From Mycobacterium colombiense (lineage in GTDB: Bacteria; Actinomycetota; Actinomycetes; Mycobacteriales; Mycobacteriaceae), in NCBI RefSeq assembly GCF_003284975.1, contig NZ_QMEU01000001.1:1-64000 (forward strand): DNA of 64,000 nucleotides, given 5' to 3'. The notes beneath the pieces were generated by a model. That model was not told where the DNA came from, ran no database searches, and saw only the letters and a program-made list of their open reading frames with translations. Of the stretch, positions 42,096 through 51,029 are shown in pieces; positions within the stretch are counted from its first letter, which is position 1, and every line of letters starts with the position of its first letter. The position numbers were made by a program, and so were the translations under genes.

Positions 42096-43554
42096 GGTCG
42101 CGCCGCGCCGCGAGCTCGCCGAACAGGCCCCGGATCGCGCCGAGATCGGCCTTGCCCGACGGTGTTCGGGGGATGCTGTCGACGATCGCGATTTCGGTCG
42201 GAATCTCGTAGCGCGCCAGACGTTCTCGCAGATACTCGATCAGGGTGTCGGCGTCGGCCCACGCCCCCTCGCGCAGCTCAACCACGGCGACCGGCGTCTC
42301 GCCCAGCCGCTCGTCGGGGCGGGCGATCACGGCCGCGCCGGCCACCGCGGGGTGGCTCTCCAGCGCGGCGCGGACGTCGTCGGGCATCACCTTGAAACCA
42401 CCGCGGATGATCGCTTGGTCGGCACGGCCGACGATCCACAAGAACCCGTCGGCGTCGATGCGCGCCAGATCGGTGGTCCGCATCCATGGTGCGGTAGGAC
42501 CCAGCTGGCCCGGTTTGACCTCCAGTAGGCCGACCTCGTCCGGGCCCAGTGGTGTTCCGTCCTCGGCGACCACCCGCAGCCGGGCGCCCGGGTTGGCCCG
42601 GCCGACGCTGCCCCGTTTGGTCTTCCAGTACCGCTGATGGTCGGAGAGGGTCCAGCCAGCCACGCCGCCGCCGAATTCGGTTGCCGCATAAGAGGTCAAC
42701 ACCGGGATGCCGTACTTTTCGGTGAAGGCATCGGCATCCTCGGCCGACAACGGGGCCGTGCCGCACGTAACGGCCCGCAGACTCGCCAGGTCTGCGCGTG
42801 GAATGTCGGAGTGCAATACCGTGCGCAGCGCCGCCGGCACCAGCGACGCCGCGCGGGGCCGGTGCTTGCGCACCGCCTCGGCCCAGGCGTTCAGCTCGAA
42901 TCGTTCCAGCAGCACGAACGGCCTCGCCTCGGCGATGCATTGCAACACCCGGAACACCCCGCCGATGTGCACCAACGGCGAGTTCACGATCGCGACGCCG
43001 CGGCGCAGCTCGGTAGGCGAGACCGCATGTTCGGGTTCCGGACCGATCACGCTGCGCGCCAGCATGTCATAGCCCAGGTCGATTCGCTTGGGCGGGCCGG
43101 TCGTGCCGCTGGTCAGCATGCGCACGGCAACGCCGGACTGCGGGTCGGGGACACCGATGCGCGGCGCGGTGACGTGGGCGTCGTCTAACCCGCCCGAAAT
43201 CGCGACCGCCGGCGTGCCCGCGGGCACCAGGGTCCTCAGATCGTCTGCCTCGCCGACGATCACGGGAAGCCGCAGGCCCGCGATGTCGGCCCTGGTGCGC
43301 TCGTCACCTCGGGAGGGGTTGATGACCACGACCGTTCCGCCGCCCAGCAGCACGCCCAGGAAGGCGGCCACGTGCCCCGGGCGGTTGCGCAACAGCATCC
43401 CGACTTCGGCTCCGCCGGTAGTCGCGGCGATACGCCGCGCCAGCGCCCCGACCCGGGTCCAGGAGATCCATTGACCGCCATACTCGATGGCGCGCGACTC
43501 CGGCTGCAGGTCGAGCACGTCGGCGATGCGTTGAGCCAGCGGGGGAGGCGACAT
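42085..43554 (-). CDS. Acyl-CoA synthetase (AMP-forming), divergent
   Basis: A 489-residue ANL-family member, shorter than its neighbours. P-loop MLTSGTTGPPKRID, A5 region TSYAATEFGGGVAG, and catalytic Lys in RTPSGKADLGAI are present, but the usual TGD motif reads RTTDLARIDADGFLW, so the hinge-region glycine is replaced. Activity is likely but not certain. Start and upstream stop share one base; its 3' end overlaps the next gene by 11 bp. Confidence 0.88.
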   Translation of the reverse strand: MSPPPLAQRIADVLDLQPESRAIEYGGQWISWTRVGALARRIAATTGGAEVGMLLRNRPGHVAAFLGVLLGGGTVVVINPSRGDERTRADIAGLRLPVIVGEADDLRTLVPAGTPAVAISGGLDDAHVTAPRIGVPDPQSGVAVRMLTSGTTGPPKRIDLGYDMLARSVIGPEPEHAVSPTELRRGVAIVNSPLVHIGGVFRVLQCIAEARPFVLLERFELNAWAEAVRKHRPRAASLVPAALRTVLHSDIPRADLASLRAVTCGTAPLSAEDADAFTEKYGIPVLTSYAATEFGGGVAGWTLSDHQRYWKTKRGSVGRANPGARLRVVAEDGTPLGPDEVGLLEVKPGQLGPTAPWMRTTDLARIDADGFLWIVGRADQAIIRGGFKVMPDDVRAALESHPAVAGAAVIARPDERLGETPVAVVELREGAWADADTLIEYLRERLARYEIPTEIAIVDSIPRTPSGKADLGAIRGLFGELAARRDHAR

Positions 43555-44348
43555 CAGCGAATCTTCGGGGTGCGGGCCGCGCTCGGCGCCCCGGAATCGT
43601 TTCCAGCGGCCAGTTCCGCGGTGCCCAACGGGTTTCCCAGCCGGGTATAGATCAGGTTCTGCTCCATGGCCGCGCGGTACGGCTTGTCCAGCGATTCCCA
43701 GATCGCCTTTACCGTGCCGGCTGTCGCGGTCGGCGGCTTGGCGGCGATGGTCGCCGCGATCTGGTGGGCGCGGTCCCAAAGCTGGTCGGCGGCGACGACC
43801 TCGGAGACCAACCCGATCCGCAGCGCGGTGTCGGCGCCGACCCGTTCGTCGTTGCCCATCAGTGCTATTCGCAACGTTTCCCCCAGGCCGATACGGCGCA
43901 TCAGGCCGATCGGCTCCAACGCGCACACCAGGCCCGCCGACACGTGAGAGTCGAAGAACGTGGCGTTCTCGGAGCAGATCACCACGTCGGATTCGTTGAT
44001 GAAGTAGAACGCGCCCGCGGTGCACATGCCTTGGACCGCACATACCACGGGTTTCCACATCTTCTGCCACTTGGGGCTCAGCGCTTCGCCGGGATCCTCG
44101 TGGTTCCAGATGTTTTCGGGCTGACGGTACGGCGTCTTGATGTCCAGCCCCGCGCTGAACGCCCGGTCGCCGGCAGCGCGCAACACGACCGCATGCACCG
44201 AATCGTCGAGTTTGACGGTGCGCCAGGCGCGGGCCATCTCCTCGCACATGGTGCGGTTGAACGCGTTGAGCTGTTCGGGGCGATTCAGCGTGATGGTGGC
44301 GACGTGGTCGCGCGCGTCGACCTCGAGCAGAATGGTTTCGAACGTCAT
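43554..44348 (-). CDS. Enoyl-CoA hydratase/isomerase family protein
   Basis: A 264-residue crotonase-fold protein: ITLNRPEQLNAFNRTM, FSAGLDIKT (oxyanion hole) and GMCTAGAFYFINESDVVICS. At the second catalytic glutamate position the sequence reads FDSHVSAGL with no acid in the usual place, so it may be an isomerase or hydrolase rather than a classical hydratase. Coupled by 4-bp overlap to the paralogue upstream. Confidence 0.87.
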   Translation of the reverse strand: MTFETILLEVDARDHVATITLNRPEQLNAFNRTMCEEMARAWRTVKLDDSVHAVVLRAAGDRAFSAGLDIKTPYRQPENIWNHEDPGEALSPKWQKMWKPVVCAVQGMCTAGAFYFINESDVVICSENATFFDSHVSAGLVCALEPIGLMRRIGLGETLRIALMGNDERVGADTALRIGLVSEVVAADQLWDRAHQIAATIAAKPPTATAGTVKAIWESLDKPYRAAMEQNLIYTRLGNPLGTAELAAGNDSGAPSAARTPKIR

Positions 44349-45157
44349 CGGCACTGCCAATTCGGCTTGCGCTTTTCGACGAAGGCCCGGGGTCCTTCGG
44401 CCGCGTCCTCGGTGCGCAGCACCCGTTCGCGGAAGGTCTCGGCGAGTATCTCCGCCTCGTGCAGGGGCACGTTGAGTCCCTTGAGGATCGCGAGCCGGGT
44501 GCCCCGGACGGCCAGTGGCGCATTGGAATTGACGATGTCGGCGATCTCGTGGGCGCGCTCCAGCAGGCGGTCGTGCTCCACGATTTCGCTGATCAACCCG
44601 AGCTCGTAGGCGCGTTGCGCGCTCATCCGCTCGTGCTTGCCCATCAGGGCCATCCGCAGCGCGATCGAGCGAGGCAACACCCGAGACACCCGCACCAATT
44701 CCCGGCCGGCCACCAACCCGATGCTGACGTGCGGATCGAAGAAGGTGGCATGCTCGGACGCGATGACGATGTCGGTCGTGGTGACCCAGTCCATGCCGGC
44801 GCCACAGCAGATCCCGTTCACGGCGGTAAGCACCGGCTTGGCCATGGTGCGAAACGGCGGGGTGCCCTCCTGCGGCGCCTCCCACTGGTCGTATGTCGAC
44901 AGGTAGGGCCGCTCGTAGATCACCTTGCCGTCTTCGGGAATCTCCTTGACGTCGGCGCCGGTGCAGAACGCGCGGCCGGTGCCGGTGACGATGGTCAACC
45001 AGACAGCGTCGTCGTTTTCGGCCTCGTCGTAGGCGGCCCGCAGCTCGGTGATCATGTGCGGGCTGAGCGCATTGAGGGCATCCGGGCGGTTCAGGGTGAT
45101 CGTCGCGGTGTGGCGAGCGACCTCGTACTTGATCGTGTCGAACGAATCAATGGGCAT
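44345..45157 (-). CDS. Enoyl-CoA hydratase/isomerase family protein
   Basis: A 270-residue crotonase-fold protein: ITLNRPDALNALSPHM, FCTGADVKEI and GICCGAGMDWVTTTDIVIAS, FFDPHVSIGLVAG. It is a clear paralogue of the next gene, with the same DPHVS/DSHVS replacement of the second catalytic glutamate. First gene of the operon 45157 to 39008 (two hydratase-like proteins, three acyl-CoA synthetases). Confidence 0.88.
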   Translation of the reverse strand: MPIDSFDTIKYEVARHTATITLNRPDALNALSPHMITELRAAYDEAENDDAVWLTIVTGTGRAFCTGADVKEIPEDGKVIYERPYLSTYDQWEAPQEGTPPFRTMAKPVLTAVNGICCGAGMDWVTTTDIVIASEHATFFDPHVSIGLVAGRELVRVSRVLPRSIALRMALMGKHERMSAQRAYELGLISEIVEHDRLLERAHEIADIVNSNAPLAVRGTRLAILKGLNVPLHEAEILAETFRERVLRTEDAAEGPRAFVEKRKPNWQCR

Positions 45158-45252
45158 CGGTCATCCCTTCGTGTTGTGGACGTCGAGCGGGGGGCATATG
45201 GACGAATTCGAGGCAGTTCCCGTGTGTAGGGCCCACACTCGACGCCCCCGAA

Positions 45253-46074
45253 CTAGCGTCCACGAAAATCCGGATCCCGTCGCTGCCGGAAGGCCTCCAG
45301 GCCCTCCTTGAAATCGCTCGTTCGGCAGGATAATTCCAGGTTGAACAGCTCCTGAGTCAGCGACTGGCTCAGCGTCGCCCGCTGGCCGAAGTCGAGGGCC
45401 TGTTTGGCCAGTCCGAGCGCCGCCGTCGGTCCGGCGGCCAGTCGGCCCACCAACTGTTCGGCGGCGCGGTCGAGCTCGGGGCCACTGACGGCTTGGTGAA
45501 TCAATCCCCAGTCGGCCGCATCCGGCGCGCCCACCTTCTCGCCCAGCAGCAGCATTCGCCGGGCCCGCGCCAGGCCGATCAGCCGCGGCAGCAGCCAGGT
45601 GGAACCCGAATCCGGGCTGAACCCCCGGTCGATGAAGGGCTCCCAGAACACCGCGTCGTCGGCGGCCACGGTGAAGTCGGCGGCCAGCGCGAGGCTGCAG
45701 CCGAATCCCACCGCCCAGCCCCGCACGCTGCACACCACCGGCAGCTGGATAGACGCGACCAGCTCGATCACGCGGTGAGCGGCGTGGGGAATCCGCCGCA
45801 CCAGATCACCGGCGCGGGGACGTGGGGCGCCGGGGTCGTTGGTGGCCACCCAGTCCGCGCCGGCGCAGAAATCACCGCCGGCTCCCCGGATGTGCACGGC
45901 CCGCAGCGAATCGTCGGAAGCGGCATCGGTCAGGGCTTCGACCAAAGTCCCGATCATCAACTGCGTCAACGAGTTACGCCGCGATGGGCGATCGAGCGTC
46001 ACCAGTAACACCGCACCCTCCCGGTGCACTGTCACCGAACCCTCGGCACCGGCCTTGTCGGCCCCCTGACTCAC
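45253..46074 (-). CDS. Enoyl-CoA hydratase/isomerase family protein
   Basis: A 273-residue crotonase-fold protein: VTLDRPSRRNSLTQLM, FCAGADWVAT and GWAVGFGCSLALAADFTVAA then FWEPFIDRGF, where a Glu is kept near the second catalytic site. I prefer the GTG at 46072-46074 (VSQGADK), with AGAAAGG before it. An ATG at 46111-46113 extends the frame by 13 residues but lies inside an operator-like element. Divergent from the thioesterase operon. Confidence 0.85.
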   Translation of the reverse strand: MSQGADKAGAEGSVTVHREGAVLLVTLDRPSRRNSLTQLMIGTLVEALTDAASDDSLRAVHIRGAGGDFCAGADWVATNDPGAPRPRAGDLVRRIPHAAHRVIELVASIQLPVVCSVRGWAVGFGCSLALAADFTVAADDAVFWEPFIDRGFSPDSGSTWLLPRLIGLARARRMLLLGEKVGAPDAADWGLIHQAVSGPELDRAAEQLVGRLAAGPTAALGLAKQALDFGQRATLSQSLTQELFNLELSCRTSDFKEGLEAFRQRRDPDFRGR

Positions 46075-46112
46075 CGTCGAATTTGGCCTTTCTCCGCCGA
46101 TACGGTTACCCA

Positions 46113-46126
46113 TACAGTAGGCAATA
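46113..46126. promoter_or_regulatory. Operator-like motif TACAGTAGGCAATA
   Basis: This 14-mer is identical to 62695-62708 upstream of the P450 gene. A second half-site GCTGTATA follows near 46137. It lies in the gap between the divergent hydratase and thioesterase genes, so it may control both, probably through the TetR protein encoded at 47867. Confidence 0.5.
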
Positions 46127-46196
46127 CGATTGATACGCTGTATAAGTTAGCAAGGATACGCTGCCTGCGAAACAACCCGGGGTGAAAGAGGGAACG

Positions 46197-46943
46197 ATGG
46201 CTGCGCCGGCGACGATGCAGAGCGCAGCGATGAGGAGGAGTGGCGCGATGACTTCGTCGGACGGGCATGCCGCGCCCGCGTCGACGGGCAACGGCGACGC
46301 CAGATTCGGCGAGGCGCCGCTGGCCCAGACCGTGGCCGCGGCCGCGGCCATGCGGCGCCTGAGTTCGTTGCTGGTGTCCCTCGAGCACCCGCACCCCGCG
46401 GTGGACGCCATGCTGGACAAATTCGCCGAGTGGGAAGGCGACCTGGCCGCCGCGGCGCCCGCGGACAACGCGCCTCGCATCGGCGAATTGCCCGACGATC
46501 CGCGCCGCGTCTACCTCAACCACGCGACCGACATCGGTGCATACAACCCGTGCTTTCCCGAGTACCGGTTCGACCGACTCGACGCCGAGAACGCCACGGG
46601 CAGTGTCGAATTCCCGCTGGTGTACGAAGGGCCGCCCGGCCTGGTGCACGGCGGCTTCCTGGGCGTCTTCTTCGACTGCGTCATCCAGCACCACAATTGC
46701 GTCACCGGCCTGTCCGGCAAGACACGATCCCTGGTCGTGACCTTCCGCCGGCCGACCCCGGTGTTGACCGAGCTGCGCTTCGACATCGTCCGCACCGCGG
46801 GCGAACGCGGCATCACGTCGACCGGGCGACTGTCGCTTCACGACGAAGTCCTCTGTACCGGCGAGGTCAACACGTTGGCGTCACGGCCGGAAAAGCTTGC
46901 CGGATCGCGGTTCGGCAGGCGCCGAAAGGAGTCCGATACATGA
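46197..46943 (+). CDS. Hotdog-fold thioesterase-like protein
   Basis: A 248-residue protein. After an Ala-rich N-terminus it has a PaaI-type hotdog domain: FPLVYEGPPGLVHGGFLGVFFDCVIQ in outline, with the HGG motif, then VVTFRRPTPVLTELRF and TSTGRLSLHDEVLCTGE. It probably hydrolyses an acyl-CoA. ATG at 46197 follows GAGGGAA; ATG 46248 is another possibility. Its stop overlaps the next gene by 4 bp. Confidence 0.8.
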   Translation: MAAPATMQSAAMRRSGAMTSSDGHAAPASTGNGDARFGEAPLAQTVAAAAAMRRLSSLLVSLEHPHPAVDAMLDKFAEWEGDLAAAAPADNAPRIGELPDDPRRVYLNHATDIGAYNPCFPEYRFDRLDAENATGSVEFPLVYEGPPGLVHGGFLGVFFDCVIQHHNCVTGLSGKTRSLVVTFRRPTPVLTELRFDIVRTAGERGITSTGRLSLHDEVLCTGEVNTLASRPEKLAGSRFGRRRKESDT

Positions 46944-47848
46944 CCGCCTCGAGCACCTCTGACGATCGCGTGCTCTTCGACATCGATCCCGATCGGCGCA
47001 TCGCGACCGTCACGCTGAACAATCCCCAACAACGCAACTCCTATGACGCCGCGATGCGTGAGGCCGTCGCCCGATGCCTTGATCAGGTGGCCGAGGACGA
47101 CGACCTGACGGTGGTGTTGCTGCGCGGCGCAGAGGGGGTGTTCTCCACCGGTGCGGACATGAACAACGCCTACGGGTGGTACGGCTCGTCCGCGCCACCG
47201 GACCAGGCGGCCGGTGCCGACCGGGCCGCCAAACGTCGCCCCAGCCAGCGGCGACGACTTACGGTGGATCGCAAGTCTTTTGGCTTCTACCACAACTTCA
47301 TGGGCTTCCCGAAGGTGACGGTGGGGGAGATCGCCGGTTACGCGCTCGGCGGCGGTTTCGAGATGGCGTTGATGACCGACATCTCGGTCATCGCACGTGA
47401 CACCAAGATCGGCATGCCCGCGACACGGTTCCTGGGCCCCGCCCTCGGCAGCCTGCACATGTTCTTTCACCGGCTCGGGCCGGTGCTGGCTCGGCGCCTG
47501 CTGTTGACCGGCGACATCATCGAGGCGGGCCAGATCGAGCACCTGGGAATCTTCACCGACACCTGCGCACCCGGCGCGGTGACGGCCCGCGCGCGCTACT
47601 GGGCCGAGAAGGCGGCGAAGATGCCCGCCGACGGGGTCGTCATCGCCAAGGAGGCATTCCGGCTGGTCGAGCAGAGCCAGGCGTATCAGGGCGAAGAGGT
47701 CGCCAGCTACCTGTTTCACGCGTTCGGCACCAACCTGCAGTTCGGACCCGGCGAATTCAACTTCGTCAAGACACGCGCGCAGCACGGCGCCAGGGAGGCG
47801 TTCCGGTTGCGCGACGAGCACTTCCACGTCCCGGAACCCGAGGGCTGA
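46940..47848 (+). CDS. Enoyl-CoA hydratase/isomerase family protein
   Basis: A 302-residue crotonase-fold protein with ATVTLNNPQQRNSYDAAM, VFSTGADMNNAYGWYG and GYALGGGFEMALMTDISVIA; the Glu of GGFEMAL sits where the first catalytic glutamate is expected. A charged insert (AAKRRPSQRRRLTVDRKS) after the oxyanion region is unusual. GAAAGGAG precedes the ATG. Second gene of the thioesterase operon, convergent with the TetR gene. Confidence 0.88.
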   Translation: MTASSTSDDRVLFDIDPDRRIATVTLNNPQQRNSYDAAMREAVARCLDQVAEDDDLTVVLLRGAEGVFSTGADMNNAYGWYGSSAPPDQAAGADRAAKRRPSQRRRLTVDRKSFGFYHNFMGFPKVTVGEIAGYALGGGFEMALMTDISVIARDTKIGMPATRFLGPALGSLHMFFHRLGPVLARRLLLTGDIIEAGQIEHLGIFTDTCAPGAVTARARYWAEKAAKMPADGVVIAKEAFRLVEQSQAYQGEEVASYLFHAFGTNLQFGPGEFNFVKTRAQHGAREAFRLRDEHFHVPEPEG

Positions 47849-47866
47849 CAAGCCCTTTCGGGCGCG

Positions 47867-48664
47867 CTAGCGAGCCGCTGCCGCCTTGGTCCGGCCCCGG
47901 GCCGGTGCGGACTTGGCCGGCTTGCGCTGCCGCGACGGCGCCGCCTTGCTGCCCGTGGATCCGTTGCTCTCGTCGATCAGCCGGCTGGCGTGATCGAGGA
48001 TGCAGGTGAGTCCGTATTCGAAATTCGTTTCGTCTGGGGCGCCGATGCGGTGGCCTATCCCGGTCACCTGAGCGAGCAGCGGCGTCTTCTCCGGGTCGAT
48101 CGCAACCGCGTCCTCGATGGCCCGGGGACCGACGTCCGACGACTGGTTCTTTTCGTAGAGCCGTTGCAGCACCACTGAACCGCGCACGTGCACCGAAATC
48201 GCCGAATAGGTGTCGAAGGCATCCTCCGGTGACAGCCCGGCCTGCACCAGATTGGCGACCGCCTTTTCCATCTCCTGAGCGCCCATCCGCGCCGCCTTCG
48301 GCGAAAGCGCGGCGCGAATCAGAATCAGGTCGCACAGAATTGGGTTGCCCATGAACGTCTTCCGCATCAAGCGCGCGTGGTTGGCCAGCGTCTCACGCCA
48401 GTCGCTGGCCTCGACATAGGGCGTGGCGAACACGTACTTGCTCAGCGCGCGGTCGGTCATCGCGTTGAGCAGGTCGTCCTTCTTACGGAAGTACCAGTAG
48501 ATGCTCGTCACACCCACGCCGAGATGTTTGCCGAGCAGCGGCATGCTCAGGTTGTCGATCGACACCTGCTCCGCGAGTTCGAATGCGCCGCTGATGATGT
48601 CGTCGGGATTGATGGACCCGCGTTCGCGTCGTTGACGCTTATCGGCGGTTGCCTGTTTTGCCAC
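47867..48664 (-). CDS. TetR/AcrR-family regulator
   Basis: A 265-residue regulator. The helix-turn-helix is in DDIISGAFELAEQVSIDNLS, then GKHLGVGVTSIYWYFRKKDDLLNAM. A long ligand domain and a basic Ala/Lys tail (SKAAPSRQRKPAKSAPARG) follow. The GTG at 48664 is preferred because GGAGG, 8 bp before it, overlaps the alternative ATG at 48679. It is divergent from an SDR gene, with an operator-like motif between them, so autoregulation and control of nearby lipid genes are likely. Confidence 0.88.
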   Translation of the reverse strand: MAKQATADKRQRRERGSINPDDIISGAFELAEQVSIDNLSMPLLGKHLGVGVTSIYWYFRKKDDLLNAMTDRALSKYVFATPYVEASDWRETLANHARLMRKTFMGNPILCDLILIRAALSPKAARMGAQEMEKAVANLVQAGLSPEDAFDTYSAISVHVRGSVVLQRLYEKNQSSDVGPRAIEDAVAIDPEKTPLLAQVTGIGHRIGAPDETNFEYGLTCILDHASRLIDESNGSTGSKAAPSRQRKPAKSAPARGRTKAAAAR

Positions 48665-48791
48665 TACGGGCACCTCCATCGAAATCCGATCCGGGTATGC
48701 GGTCTGGCAGCCGTGCTGCCGGTACGATTGAATTTACCGGCACTTCTCTTTTGACCTGCGTATACGCCTTCGTGTCACATTATCCCTCTGC

Positions 48792-48808
48792 TACTGTAAT
48801 ACCTATCG
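48792..48808. promoter_or_regulatory. Operator-like motif TACTGTAATACCTATCG
   Basis: Located between the TetR gene and the divergent SDR gene. The reverse complement of 51320-51335 (TACTGTATACCTATCG) differs by one base in spacing. Probably a binding site of the TetR protein. Confidence 0.5.
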
Positions 48809-48871
48809 TAGGCTTTTTGGTAAAGCGGCTGGACAGGCGAAAATGACCAGACTAGGGCTACGGATTACGCA

Positions 48872-49669
48872 ATGGATCTAGGTCTGGCGAATGCCACGGC
48901 GGTGGTGGTCGGCGGTAGCCGCGGCATGGGATTGGCGACGGCGCGCTGCTTCGCCGACGAGGGCGCCCGGGTCGCGGTGATAGGCCGCAGCCGCGACGCC
49001 CTGGACGCCGCGGTGACCGATCTCACGCAGCGCGGTAGCCCGGATGCGATCGGATTGACGGCCGACATCGGGGACGAAGGTGCGGTGAGCGAGGTGTTCG
49101 GCGAGCTGGCCCGGCGATGGGACGGCGAACTCAACGCGCTGGTCATCACGGTGGGGCCGGGCGCAGCCGGGACGTTCGAGCAGCTGACCGACGACCAGTG
49201 GCGGCAATCCGTCGAAGACGGCGTGCTGGGAATGGTGCGCTGCGTCCGCGCGGCGCTTCCGCTGTTGCGCAAGGCGCAATGGGCCCGGATCGTGAACTTC
49301 TCCGCACACTCGACGCAGCGGCAAAGCGTCATGCTGCCCGCCTACACGGCGGCGAAGTCGATGCTGACCAGCGTGTCGAAAAACCTGTCCCTGCTGCTGG
49401 CCAAGGACGAGATCTTGGTCAACGTGGTGTCGCCGGGCAGCATCGCATCGGAATCGCTGATCGGCTGGGCGAATTCGGTGGGCGTCGACGGCAATGACCC
49501 TTACGCCCTGATGAAGGCCATCGGCAAGCACTTCGGTCATCCGGCGCACATGCCGCGTGCGGGCTTGCCGGAGGAAATCGGCCCGGTCGCCGCGTTCCTC
49601 GCCTCGCGGCGCAACTCCTACATGACCGGCGCCAACATCAACGTCGACGGCGGTTCGGACTTCACCTGA
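48872..49669 (+). CDS. Short-chain dehydrogenase
   Basis: A 265-residue SDR: VVVGGSRGMGLATARCFADEGARVAVIGRS in outline with the glycine-rich loop, and the active-site YTAAK in MLPAYTAAKSML. The NNAG motif is replaced by VITVGPG, a divergence seen in some SDR subgroups. Followed 43 bp later by a DapA-family gene on the same strand. Confidence 0.88.
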   Translation: MDLGLANATAVVVGGSRGMGLATARCFADEGARVAVIGRSRDALDAAVTDLTQRGSPDAIGLTADIGDEGAVSEVFGELARRWDGELNALVITVGPGAAGTFEQLTDDQWRQSVEDGVLGMVRCVRAALPLLRKAQWARIVNFSAHSTQRQSVMLPAYTAAKSMLTSVSKNLSLLLAKDEILVNVVSPGSIASESLIGWANSVGVDGNDPYALMKAIGKHFGHPAHMPRAGLPEEIGPVAAFLASRRNSYMTGANINVDGGSDFT

Positions 49670-49712
49670 CGGCGGGTCGAAGAAATCGATTGGCAGACAA
49701 AAGGAGTCGATT

Positions 49713-50729
49713 GTGGCTACGGCAGCGGAGGCGCGGGCGTGGGCGCCGGGCGCATTGCGGGGCATCGGTGACTCCCTCTACACGCCGTTCTGTGGCACCG
49801 ACGGCGATGACATCGACTGGGAGGCCTATCGGACGCTAGTGCGCTATTGCGTCGGCGATCTCGGGCATCCGATGTTGTGGTGTACCAGCGGGATCGCGGA
49901 GTTCTGGTCGCTGACCCTCGATGAACGCAAACGCCTGCTGGAGGTGGCCGTCGAGGAAGCGCGCCGCATCGATCCCGCCGTGGTGGTGCAGGCGTGCACG
50001 GCGGCGATGTCGGCAAAAGACTGCCTGGACCTGACGCTGCACGCGCAGCAGGCGGGGGCCGACATCGCCTACATTCAAACGCCGATGATGGAGGCGCACG
50101 GCGGTGACGGCGTGCTGCGCTTTTTCAAATACGTGGCGGCGCGGACGGATATCGCTCTGGGCATGTTCAACTCGCCGTCCTCGGGTTACGTCTTGACGCC
50201 CGCCGAGAGCGCCCGGATCTACAACGAGGTTCCCGCGGTGTGCGCGACCAAGGAAGGCGCCTTCCGGCCGGCGAGCAGCCGGATACTGCATGAGCTGGCG
50301 CCCGGCCTCGCGGTGTGGGAGTGCGATAAGACCGTCTACCGGGCGGGGTGGCTGCGCGACGGGATCGTCTGCCCTGCGCAATTGGGCACCGCGGGCTACC
50401 TTTTCGAGACGCCCACCCGGCGACTGTTCTCCGAATACTGGGATCTCATCCAGAGCGACAAACTCGTCGAGGCCATGGACTACGGCCGCGAGTCGGGCCT
50501 AGACCAGTTCGACCTCGACGTCGGATCCTGGTGGACCTGCTACCCCGGCCGCGCGGATTACTTCACCCACTGGGGCGGCGCATTCAAGTACGCCGCGTCG
50601 CTGCTGGGCCTGCCCATCGGCGCGTATCCGCACTCCCGCCCCCCGCAGGCCGAACTGCCCGCCGAGGCGAAAGCCCAGATCGAAAACGCTTACCAGCGGT
50701 TGGGACTGCTGGAGAACGCACTGCGGTAG
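49713..50729 (+). CDS. Dihydrodipicolinate synthase (DapA)/N-acetylneuraminate lyase family protein
   Basis: A 338-residue class I aldolase-fold protein. The Schiff-base lysine is Lys180 in VCATKEGAF. The tyrosine of the canonical YNxP motif is Phe here (MFNSPSSGYV, Phe152), so the proton relay differs from true DapA. It is unlikely to be the lysine-pathway enzyme; a role as an aldolase or hydratase-aldolase in degradation, next to SDR and hydratase genes, is more plausible. GTG start behind AAAAGGAG. Confidence 0.82.
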   Translation: MATAAEARAWAPGALRGIGDSLYTPFCGTDGDDIDWEAYRTLVRYCVGDLGHPMLWCTSGIAEFWSLTLDERKRLLEVAVEEARRIDPAVVVQACTAAMSAKDCLDLTLHAQQAGADIAYIQTPMMEAHGGDGVLRFFKYVAARTDIALGMFNSPSSGYVLTPAESARIYNEVPAVCATKEGAFRPASSRILHELAPGLAVWECDKTVYRAGWLRDGIVCPAQLGTAGYLFETPTRRLFSEYWDLIQSDKLVEAMDYGRESGLDQFDLDVGSWWTCYPGRADYFTHWGGAFKYAASLLGLPIGAYPHSRPPQAELPAEAKAQIENAYQRLGLLENALR

Positions 50730-50746
50730 AAAGGTTTACGCAGCCA

Positions 50747-50775
50747 AGCGGGCCCGGTCAGTGACCGGGCCCGCT
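50747..50775. terminator. Strong bidirectional hairpin
   Basis: AGCGGGCCCGGTCA (50747-50760) and TGACCGGGCCCGCT (50762-50775) are perfect complements around one base. It sits between the convergent DapA-family and CsbD-like genes and should end transcription from both sides. Confidence 0.75.
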
Positions 50776-50789
50776 CGACTAGCTGACCG

Positions 50790-51029
50790 TTACTGCTGCT
50801 CGGCCCGCTCGCGCTCCTCGTAGGCCTTGGCCTTACCGCGGGCTTTCTCGGCGGCGGCTTCCTTCTTGCCGGCGTTGCGCTGCGCTTCCGCCTTGTCCTG
50901 CTGAGCCTTGCCCTCTTCGATGAGGCTGTTGTTGCCGATGATGATCCCGATGACCTGCTTGGTCTTACCGAGGGCATCCTCGACGATGCCACGGACGAGT
51001 TCGACCGGACCACTCTTGACGTCAACCAT
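50790..51029 (-). CDS. CsbD-like stress protein
   Basis: A 79-residue, highly charged, helical protein: VELVRGIVEDALGKTKQVIG, NNSLIEEGKAQQDKAEAQRN and an Ala/Lys/Glu tail. This is the mycobacterial CsbD-like type, small proteins induced by general stress in other bacteria; molecular function unknown. Single gene, convergent with the DapA-family gene. Confidence 0.85.
   Translation of the reverse strand: MVDVKSGPVELVRGIVEDALGKTKQVIGIIIGNNSLIEEGKAQQDKAEAQRNAGKKEAAAEKARGKAKAYEERERAEQQ

Noticed and set aside
46430..46939. Upstream extension of the hydratase gene at 46940
   Set aside because: It overlaps the thioesterase in another frame and has shadow composition; the ATG at 46940 has a GAAAGGAG site and the family's usual N-terminus.
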